Positions 56,723 through 64,000 of a stretch of 64,000 nt of DNA are shown here, piece by piece (the first letter of the stretch is position 1; each line of letters opens with the position of its first letter). The position numbers and the translations under genes were made by a program. Location of the stretch: the NCBI RefSeq assembly GCF_014192105.1, contig NZ_JACHXK010000016.1, positions 62,001 through 126,000 of the forward strand. The letters run 5' to 3'. This DNA comes from Paenibacillus phyllosphaerae. GTDB taxonomy: Bacteria; Bacillota; Bacilli; Paenibacillales; Paenibacillaceae. The notes under the pieces are model-generated. The model had not been told where the DNA came from, searched no databases, and saw nothing but the letters and a program-made list of their open reading frames with translations.

Positions 56723-57616
56723 ATGTCTGAAAAAATCACTATGCAGCAAAATGAACTTGCCAAAATTATCAATCGCCACGCAAAAAACGAGGGTGTTCAC
56801 ACGACTCCTATTCCATCATTAGTTTTCGTACGCGATTCTAATGGTTCTGTACCACGACATGGAGTCTACAAACCTTCCTTTTGCATTGTAGTTCAAGGCG
56901 CAAAAGAGGTCTGGTTGGGGGAAGATTGCTTCAAGTACAATCCTGCGGATTACCTTATTTCATCCGTTCACTTGCCTGTTATTGCTCAAGTCACCGAAGC
57001 GTCTCCCGATATTCCATATTTGGGTTTCATACTTGAATTTACGGCGAATCAAATTTTAGAGATTTTACGTGATTCTGAAATCCAGGGCGGATCGAAAGAA
57101 CATGCAAAGCGAGGTATGTTTGTTAGTCAAATGGAGCCGTCTCTATTGGATGCTGTCATCAGGTTGGCGCAGTTGCTGGATAATCCAAAGGACATACCCA
57201 TACTTGCGCCGTTATTTATCAAGGAGATCCTGTACAGGGTTTTGCAAGGTCAGCATGGAGTTAGGCTCGAACAACTTGCAATAGAGGGTAGTTCTGCCCA
57301 TCAAATAAATGAGGTTATCGAACATATCACGAATAACTTTGATAAATCTTTTCGAATTGAAGAGCTAGCGGAAAAAGCGAGTATGAGTGTCTCGTCGCTT
57401 CACAGGCACTTCAAAGAGATAACAGCCATGAGTCCTGTTCAGTTTCAAAAACAACTGAGGCTCCAGGAAGCTCGTCGCCTGTTATTAACCGAATCAGCAG
57501 ATGCCGGTGATGTCGCATTTCGAGTTGGTTATGAAAGTCCATCGCAATTCAGTCGGGAATATTCCCGTATGTTTGGTTTTCCCCCTAGACAAGACATACA
57601 GCGTTTAAAAGCATAA
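56723..57616 (+). CDS. AraC family regulator of the aldo/keto reductase (AraC_N type)
   Basis: 297 residues. The N-terminal domain (PIPSLVFVRDSNGSVPRHGV, CIVVQGAKEVWLGEDCFKY) is the AraC_N type found in YqhC-like aldehyde-responsive regulators. The C-terminal helix-turn-helix pair is in ELAEKASMSVSSLHRHFKEI and VAFRVGYESPSQFSREYSRM. In E. coli the analogue YqhC activates an aldehyde reductase gene beside it, a parallel that supports control of the divergent reductase. GAGGAAGATT precedes the ATG. Confidence 0.9.
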   Translation: MSEKITMQQNELAKIINRHAKNEGVHTTPIPSLVFVRDSNGSVPRHGVYKPSFCIVVQGAKEVWLGEDCFKYNPADYLISSVHLPVIAQVTEASPDIPYLGFILEFTANQILEILRDSEIQGGSKEHAKRGMFVSQMEPSLLDAVIRLAQLLDNPKDIPILAPLFIKEILYRVLQGQHGVRLEQLAIEGSSAHQINEVIEHITNNFDKSFRIEELAEKASMSVSSLHRHFKEITAMSPVQFQKQLRLQEARRLLLTESADAGDVAFRVGYESPSQFSREYSRMFGFPPRQDIQRLKA

Positions 57617-57637
57617 AACGAAGGTTGGAACACCTTC

Positions 57638-57708
57638 AGTTAATGAATTGTAGCCAGGGAGCCGGCCAGAAAGTCGGCTCCCTTTCTTTGCTCTAACGGG
57701 AATTATGT
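57638..57708 (+). repeat. Array repeat 11, right edge of the array
   Basis: Hairpin GGGAGCCG (57657-57664) with CGGCTCCC (57675-57682), loop GCCAGAAAGT, followed by TTTCTTTG and the right half CTCTAACGGGAATTATG. The left half (AGTTAATGAATTGTAG) is degenerate. Confidence 0.65.
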
Positions 57709-57718
57709 ATTCAATGAG

Positions 57719-57952
57719 TTACTTTAAGCGGAATGAATTTTTGTTTGTATCGTCACCTTTGTCATCATCATCATTTTTTTCTTCTTTTTCATCATGAAAT
57801 TCGACGTTTGATTGGGCCGTTATATAGTCAAATGGGGTGTAATTATTACTAGGCAGCCACTTTTTATTGACAATCATTTTTAGCAATACGGCTAGCGTTA
57901 AGATGGTAATGCATCCTGTGGCTCCGATAATGATATAGAAGTCAAAACCCAT
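57719..57952 (-). CDS. DUF3951-like small membrane protein
   Basis: 77 residues: one N-terminal helix (FYIIIGATGCITILTLAVLL), the conserved MIVNKK and NNYTPFDYITAQ stretch, and an acidic Glu/Asp-rich tail. This matches the DUF3951 family of short Bacillales proteins. GGAGGGGTCC precedes the ATG on the minus strand. Function unknown. Confidence 0.75.
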   Translation of the reverse strand: MGFDFYIIIGATGCITILTLAVLLKMIVNKKWLPSNNYTPFDYITAQSNVEFHDEKEEKNDDDDKGDDTNKNSFRLK

Positions 57953-58104
57953 TGGACCCCTCCATTTCTAAATGTAACGTATAGATGTCTACGTATTTAC
58001 AATGGGAAAGTTCCTCACCAGACAGGAACCCTTTCCTTAAAAAACCGCACAAGAAACATGAAAAACAGCATCCAAGTAAAACAACGGTTTTGCTATAGTC
58101 TTGG

Positions 58105-58119
58105 TTGTAAACGCTTACT
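58105..58119 (+). promoter_or_regulatory. Catabolite-responsive element (cre)
   Basis: TTGTAAACGCTTACT fits the CcpA-binding consensus WTGNAANCGNWNNCW at every position. AAGGAGG (about 58129-58135) follows, but no intact gene starts there, so the site is a leftover control region. Confidence 0.7.
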
Positions 58120-58170
58120 AGTTTAAGGAAGGAGGCTATTAGGGTTTAGTACAAAGGAATCTAGAATTTT

Positions 58171-58323
58171 ATCGTAAGCGTGAATACGGTTACGAACAAC
58201 GGTGGATACGGGATCTCCATAAGCAGCAATTCGTCTAACGGTACCTTGAGCGGGAATGTGAACGGCGGAGGCAACGACAGCGGTTATCTGTACAACGGCA
58301 GCTCGAGCGTCACGGTAAATTAG
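58171..58323 (+). pseudogene. C-terminal scar of a beta-helix (pectate-lyase-like) protein
   Basis: About 50 codons ending at TAG 58321 read NTVTNNGGYGISISSNSSNG and TLSGNVNGGGNDSGYLYNGS, then SVTVN. This is regular beta-helix repeat sequence typical of the end of secreted pectin-active proteins. A stop lies just upstream (58162). The promoter, cre and ribosome site remain 40-60 bp ahead, so nearly the whole gene has been lost by an internal deletion. Confidence 0.6.
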
Positions 58324-58390
58324 GCGCTTACTGAAGCATCCATGGTCGATATCGTATCCTTATCGCATCCACCGAAATTGAAGGAGGACA

Positions 58391-61300
58391 ATGATGAATC
58401 GTCACACTCATGCTTGGCACAATTTGAGGCGGCTGCTGTCTATGGTCGTCGTTATGAATATGTTGGCGGCGTTGTTGCCGATCGGCTTCGTCTCGGCTGC
58501 GGAGGAAGGCACAGCCGCAATGACGGGCGGCCAGGTCGTAATCTATGAGACCGTCACGAATGGTTTTACCCATCCGGGCATTGGTCTGACGAAGGAAATC
58601 CTGGAGAACATGAGAACGCAGGTGCTCGCGCAGAAGGAGCCATGGTTCTCCTACTACAAAGCCATGACGCAATCGGCGGCGGCCGCGAAGACCGTAACAT
58701 CCAGCAACGAGAGTGCAGCCGATCCAACGAAGCCTGCCGTCGACACGTTCAACAGTACGAGCGTCCAATCGAGATTCATCGCCGATGGATTGAAGGCGTA
58801 TACGCAAGCCTTGATGTATGTCATCACCGCCGACGAGATCTACCGGGCGAATGCGATGCATATCATTCGGATCTGGTCCCAGATGGATCCGGCCAAATAC
58901 GCGTACTACACCGATGCGCATATTCATGCCGGCTTCCCGCTTAACCGGATGGCGACGGCAGCCGAGATCTTGCGCTACACCAGTTACCAGACCCCGGCAT
59001 TGGCATGGACGGAGGCAGATACGGCCAATTTCATGAATCATCTCATCAATCCGGTCATTCAGACCTTCCAATCCGATAATAACTGGTTTATGAACCAGAA
59101 CAACTATGCGCTCTTAGGGGCAATGGCCGGCTATATCTTTACCGATAACCAGGAAGGCTACGACCAGCGCGTCGAGTGGTTTACCGTGAATAAGAGCGCA
59201 CAGGATCAAGGGTTCAATGGGTCCATCAAGCAATTGTTCCGGCTTATTGATACCAACGCGGCGACCGGGGAGAAATTAGGCGCGCCCGTCGTGCAGCATG
59301 TCGAGATGGGCAGAGACCAGGCGCACGGGGCAGGCGATCTCGTGAACGCGGCCGTGATCTCGCGGATGATGCTTGCCCAGGGCACCAAGGTCGACCCGGC
59401 AGCGGGAACCGTGTCCACGAATGAAAATGCGGTTGGCCCGTACGAGTTCCTCGATGACCGGATCCTGAAGGCAGCCGATTATTTTTGGCAGTATATGCTT
59501 GGCTATGATACGCCTTGGGTGCCGGTACCTTATGCGATTTCCCCGGACGGAACGGTAAGGGGCATCTATCACCGGCTGTCGGATCTGTATCGAGGCCGCA
59601 CGACGACGGCGCTTTTCTGGGATCTGTATTATTACTACGCCTATGAGAGAGGCGTGAACGTCGCGGAGCAAGCGCCCTACTTCTATGAGGCGTTCGAGAA
59701 GCGAACCCCTTCGAATTACTATTATAAAGGCGCGCTCGCGCAAGCTTGGGAAAGCGTCGATGGCGGCGGGGACTTCTGGCTCTATATTCCGCAAGAGGCG
59801 GAGTCCGAAGGCGCCCAATATGTTCCGAAGGAACAGACGGATGCGGCGCTCGTCCAGATTGAGGAGCGGTATACGGCATTGGATGGGAACAGCTCCTTGC
59901 GCCGGGAGGGTGATACCGACTATGTCGAGTTTCAACCAAACGGGGATGGCAGCCGAATCGCAGTGCAGAATCTGTCTTTTGCCGATCGGTCGAACGCTCG
60001 CGTCATCGGCCTCAGATTCCGTACGAACGGCGCCGCTGTACTGACGCTGAGCAAGGAGGCCGAATCCGCGCCTTACCATTCGCTGTCACTGCCGGATACG
60101 AAAGGTCAGTGGCAGTATATAACGTTCGACATGGGCATTAATCACGTCAGTTATGGGCAACTGGATAACGATTATAGCCTTGTCTACATGAAGGTCCAAG
60201 GGGAGAGCGGGACCGTCGTCGATGTCGATCACTTCCACGTTCAAGCGGGTACGCAGCTGACGCCTCCCGTGTTCACGGGCGGGAATGCGGATCTGACGGT
60301 TCCTGCTTACATTGGTGCGCCCGTCACCCTCGACTTCTCCGCAACGGATGCCAACGCATCGGAAGTGCTGAAGTACCGGATAACCAACCAGCCGGACGGT
60401 GCGCAGTTAGACGAGAACAGCGGTGTATTCTATTGGCAGCCGGCGCAGGCAGGCACGTATTCCTTTATCGCAGAAGCTAATGACGGGACGACGTCAGTGA
60501 CGAAGAAGGTCGACATGATCGTAACCGAAGACCGTACCGCCGCAATAACGGCTGCGATGGCCAACTACGACCCGGATGCCGACTACGTTTCCGCTTCGCT
60601 GGACACTTTCACGGCTGCTCATGAAGCAACGCTGAGTCAGGTGCAGTTTGCGTCCGATGCCGCGTTCTATGAACAATTGCTCATGCTTAAGCGTGAAGCG
60701 GATCAGCTTCAATTGTTGACTCCGCTATTGTCCGATGACGGCAGCATCGATTATTCGAGCCTGGTTGATGCCTCGACCTTAGGTACGTCGATCTCGCATT
60801 TGGTCGATGGGAACTCGAACTCCTATGCCGTCTATTCGCTAGCACCATATCCGAACTTGTATCACACTGTTGATTTTGGTCCGAATTTCAAAGTATCGGC
60901 CGATGCCTTCGCCATGCAGGGCAGGATGAATTTCACGGACCGGATGGCCGGTTCGGCGGTATTCGGCTCCAATGACGGCATCCACTGGACGCGTCTGACC
61001 CCGGAGGAGTCTGCCTTCAGCGATGATCTCGTCACGCTTGCGGTGGATGAGGCGCATCGGGATGAACGATACCGGCTCTTCAAAGTCGAGATGATCCACC
61101 CGCAGCCGGATGTGCTCCATAATAAGATTCAGAATTTGCTGGAGTTATCCGAATTCAGGATCTATGGCGAGCGTTACGAGGTGGGCAATAAGCTCGAATC
61201 GGTGTCGATTCGCTCGGACCAAAGCGTGAACGGCCGCATCGTGCTCGGCGACACGGTCCGATTAACCGTGAAGGCGAAGGAAGCGATTCAAGACGTGGCG

Positions 61301-62510
61301 GTGACGATTCAAGGTCACCCGGCAGCCGTCAGTACGCAGGATCAGCTGAACTGGATCGCGACGGTGACTCTGAATCCAGGCACGGCAACGGGAGCGATTA
61401 CGTTCTCCGTCGATTACAAGACGAGAGACGGGCATAGCGGCGATACAGCTTATTTTACGACCGATCGTTCCAAGCTCTTCTTATCGAATGAATCCGATCT
61501 GATCGACAATGTGACCGGTCTAGCCAACCTGATCGATTCCACGGCAGGCAGAACCCCAGCCCAAACCTTGCAGCAGGTCAATTACTTGTTCGACGGCAAT
61601 GCAAGCACGGCTTCGGACTTCCGGTTAAACGGATCGGGTGCGGGGAGCTATATTACGTTCGATTTCAAGGAGGGCAAACCAGCTGGCGCTTACAGGCGTA
61701 GAATTGCTGGCCAGACAAGACAATAACTTGTCCAGCCGTATGAAAGGGGCGGTTGTTCAAGGTTCCAACGATAATGCGACATGGACCACGCTAACCCCGG
61801 CAGCGGTATCATCGCCGGATTGGCAATGGCTCAAGGCTAACGGTGCGGGAGCTTACCGTTATATACGGATTTTCAATTCAAGTTCCTGGTTCGGCAATAT
61901 GGCGGAGGTGAGGCTGCATGGCGCCGTGAAGGCGCAGGACGTGACGCCTCCGGTTACGACGGACGATGCGCCTCAAGGATGGGTCAATTCGGACGCGACG
62001 GTTCGCCTCGCAGTTGCGGATTCGGAATCCGGGGCAGCGGCCACGTACTACACCATCAACGGCGGGGCGCCTCAGACGGGGAATATCGTCACGTTGACCG
62101 ACGATGGCATGCATACGTTGACGTACTGGAGCGAAGACAGAGCAGGTAATCAAGAACAGCCGCATACCGTGAGCCTCAAGATCGACAAGACGGCGCCTTT
62201 GCTTTCCTTTACGCTAGATCCCTCTTCAATCTGGCCGGCGAATCACGATATGGTGACGGTCCAGGCTTCGATAGAGGCAACCGATGCGGGTTCCGGCCTT
62301 GCATCCGTCGTGCTGACTTCGATTACGTACAACCAACCAGACAGCGGTATGGGAGATATTATCGCAGACTTCGGTACGGAAGCGGCCTCGTTCCAGTTGC
62401 GTGCCGAGAAATCAAGGGTCTATACGGTCACTTATACCGCCACTGACCAAGCAGGCAATCAAACGACGGCTACGGCCGAAGTGACGGTGCCTCACGATCA
62501 GCGACCATAA
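58391..62510 (+). pseudogene. Large secreted polysaccharide lyase-like multidomain protein, frameshifted
   Basis: Read as one protein it has about 1370 residues. A signal peptide (to about residue 37, ending VSAAEE), an alginate-lyase/heparinase-like alpha/alpha-toroid domain (about 60-450, with NNWFMNQNNYALLGAMAGYI and EMGRDQAHGAGDLVNAAVIS), a beta-sandwich (480-620), a putative Ig module (625-715), two F5/8-type sugar-binding modules and C-terminal Ig-like repeats. The first frame runs 58391-61726. The homologous continuation ([17 protein letters not shown]) is one base off, resolved by one A too many in GGCAAACCAG near 61675. Either a real mutation or a sequence error. AAGGAGG precedes the start. 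Confidence 0.78.
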
Positions 62511-62526
62511 CGCATAGGAGGTTCAT

Positions 62527-62558
62527 GAACCTGCTCCCTCAATAGGAGCGGGTTCTTC
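62527..62558 (+). terminator. Terminator after the lyase-like gene
   Basis: GAACCTGCTCC (62527-62537) pairs with GGAGCGGGTTC (62545-62555), 11 pairs with one wobble, then TTCT. Confidence 0.7.
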
Positions 62559-62715
62559 TATTGTCAAAGGCCCATTCCGTTCGTTCACAGCGCAAGAAAG
62601 GAACATTTCTGGTCTGTTTACGGCAACTTTCGTTCCTCGTGCAGGGCTATAATCGAATCATTGGAAGTGCAATTAGAACGCTTAAATCGACGATACGAAG
62701 GGTTGGAATTTGACT

Positions 62716-63867
62716 ATGCTGCAAACGAAAGATCAACAATGGCTGCACGACGTCATCGGCAGACTGACGGCGAAGATGGAATGGGTCAGCGAGAAATCCC
62801 GGCACAAAATCCCGTATACTACGGTTGACGGCACGCACGATGACCGCGCTGCCCACAATCCGTCGGGGGATTTGGCGGACGGCATCAACTGGTGGACCAA
62901 CGGTTTCTGGGGCGGCATGATGTGGCTGATGCATCACGAGACCGGCCGAGAGGCATACAAGACGATCGCCGCGATCTCGGAGGAGATGCTGGATCGCTGT
63001 TTCGAGGAATTCTATGGGCTGCATCATGATGTCGGGTTCATGTGGCTGCCGACTAGCGTCGCGAACTACAGAGTGACGAAGAATCCGGTATCGCGCAGGC
63101 GGTCCCTGCATGCCGCGAACTTGTTGGCTGGGCGGTTCAACATGGCCGGCGGGTTCATCCGGGCATGGAACGATCTGGAGGAAGGCGACACGAGGGGCTG
63201 GGCGATTATCGATTGCATGCTGAATATTCCGCTTCTCTATTGGGCCTCGGAAGAAACGGGGGATCCCCGATTCAAGCAGATCGCGATGAAGCATGCCGAT
63301 ACGGCGATGGACGCCTTCGTCCGGCCGGATGGATCGGTCAATCATATCGTGGAATTCGATCCTGAGCATGGCGGCGTCGTTCGTACGTATGGCGGTCAAG
63401 GGTATGAGGAAGGATCCTCGTGGACGAGAGGCCAGGCTTGGGGATTGTACGGCTATATGATGAGTTACACGCATACGCGGAAGGACGAATATCTGCAGAC
63501 GGCCAAACGCATTGCGCATTATTTTATCGCGAATATGCCGGAAGACGGCGTCATACCGGTCGATTTCCGACAGCCGGCGGAGCCGAAGCTAGAAGACGAT
63601 ACGGCGGCCGTGGTCGCGGCATGCGGGTTAATCGAGATCGCGAAGGTCGTCGGCGCATACGAGCAGCGGCTCTATCTGGACGCGGCGGTCAAATTGCTCC
63701 GTGTCGTCGATGAACGCTGCGACTGGACGCAAGCGTCGGACGCGATCGTTCAGCGCGGTTCCGCTTCGTATCATAATAAAGTCCACCATCAGCCGATCAT
63801 CTATGGCGATTATTATTTTATGGAAGCGATCTTCAAGCTGAAAGGCAACGACCTGTATCTGTGGTAG
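62716..63867 (+). CDS. GH88 unsaturated glucuronyl hydrolase
   Basis: About 383 residues, the usual size. An alpha/alpha six-barrel with WWTNGFWGGMMWLMH near the N-terminus (catalytic region of the family), DCMLNIPLLYWAS (catalytic Asp) and EEGSSWTRGQAWGLYGYMM. It hydrates the vinyl ether of 4,5-unsaturated glucuronyl oligosaccharides released by polysaccharide lyases, which fits the lyase-like gene just before. Cytoplasmic. A TTG two codons earlier (62710) has GAAGGG seven bases upstream and may be the real start. Confidence 0.9.
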   Translation: MLQTKDQQWLHDVIGRLTAKMEWVSEKSRHKIPYTTVDGTHDDRAAHNPSGDLADGINWWTNGFWGGMMWLMHHETGREAYKTIAAISEEMLDRCFEEFYGLHHDVGFMWLPTSVANYRVTKNPVSRRRSLHAANLLAGRFNMAGGFIRAWNDLEEGDTRGWAIIDCMLNIPLLYWASEETGDPRFKQIAMKHADTAMDAFVRPDGSVNHIVEFDPEHGGVVRTYGGQGYEEGSSWTRGQAWGLYGYMMSYTHTRKDEYLQTAKRIAHYFIANMPEDGVIPVDFRQPAEPKLEDDTAAVVAACGLIEIAKVVGAYEQRLYLDAAVKLLRVVDERCDWTQASDAIVQRGSASYHNKVHHQPIIYGDYYFMEAIFKLKGNDLYLW

Positions 63868-63892
63868 AAGCCATATTTCTGCGCGATGAACG

Positions 63893-63954
63893 AACAAGAG
63901 GAGTCTAGCTGACCCGGGATGGGATGTCCCGGAATAGGCAAGGCTCCTCTTGTT
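63893..63954. terminator. Long hairpin between convergent genes
   Basis: AACAAGAGGAG (63893-63903) pairs with CTCCTCTTGTT (63944-63954), with an inner CCCGGGA/TCCCGG stem. It separates the GH88 gene from the convergent AraC gene. Confidence 0.7.
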
Positions 63955-64000
63955 ATTCCAGCTGCCTGGCTGCGGTCCGGTATTTGAGCGGCGTGATGCC
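63953..64000 (-). CDS. AraC family regulator, C-terminal end only
   Basis: The minus-strand frame entering from the window edge reads GITPLKYRTAARQLE and stops at TAA (63953-63955). GITPLKYR is the standard end of the second helix-turn-helix of AraC regulators. The rest lies beyond the window. Confidence 0.75.
   Translation of the reverse strand, partial: GITPLKYRTAARQLE

Overview
The window looks like a chromosomal segment of a soil or plant-associated, endospore-forming Gram-positive bacterium. Paenibacillus or a close relative such as Cohnella is the best guess. This rests on a GerA/B/C germinant-receptor operon, a BceRS-BceAB-type module, YesM/YesN two-component systems beside Lpl-type sugar ABC transporters, strong AAGGAGG-type ribosome sites, TTG/GTG starts, and many AraC regulators next to plant-polysaccharide glycosidases. 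The species is inferred. No rRNA, tRNA or CRISPR array was seen.

Layout. 1-1488: 3' part of a GH31 glycosidase. 1720-6899: germinant receptor operon with the unusual order B-A-B-C plus a small two-helix membrane protein. 6982-11464: two-component system and ABC transporter of the peptide-antibiotic sensing/resistance (Bce) type, with a palindrome between the two halves. 11555-16323: AraC regulator divergent from two Gfo/Idh/MocA oxidoreductases and uronate isomerase (uxaC). 16586-24189: an AT-rich accessory island carrying arsenic genes (arsN1-like acetyltransferase, a frameshifted flavoprotein, a Cys-rich MarR regulator with a Cys-tailed flavoprotein, a PTP-like phosphatase, arsC, arsB, arsR). 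It is bounded by a 28-bp near-identical direct repeat and lies among broken sugar-utilisation genes. 24883-47130: a plant cell-wall region holding two GH127-type beta-L-arabinofuranosidase genes, each with a divergent AraC regulator, a GH43 enzyme, two sugar ABC transporters and two YesM/YesN systems. 58391-64000: a large frameshifted secreted lyase-like protein, a GH88 unsaturated glucuronyl hydrolase and the tail of another AraC regulator.

Between these, 47765-57708 is a different kind of DNA. It is a run of short, AT-rich, functionally unrelated genes, nearly all on the + strand. The genes are separated again and again by one family of imperfect palindromic repeats (an AGCTAACGGG-type half, a GC-rich hairpin, then a second such half). 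In two places the repeat itself supplies the stop codon. The layout resembles an integron cassette array, but no integrase is visible and the repeat is only loosely attC-like. A further copy of the repeat sits at the right end of the arsenic island. This repeat-delimited array is the main candidate for something undescribed.

How the genes work together: extracellular arabinose-, xylose- and uronate-containing oligosaccharides would be sensed by YesM-type kinases, imported by the two ABC systems and cut inside by GH127, GH43, GH31 and GH88 enzymes. Uronates would be passed to UxaC and the two oxidoreductases. Several genes here are decaying (GH51 tail, LplB fragment, beta-helix fragments), so the locus is under active loss and rearrangement.
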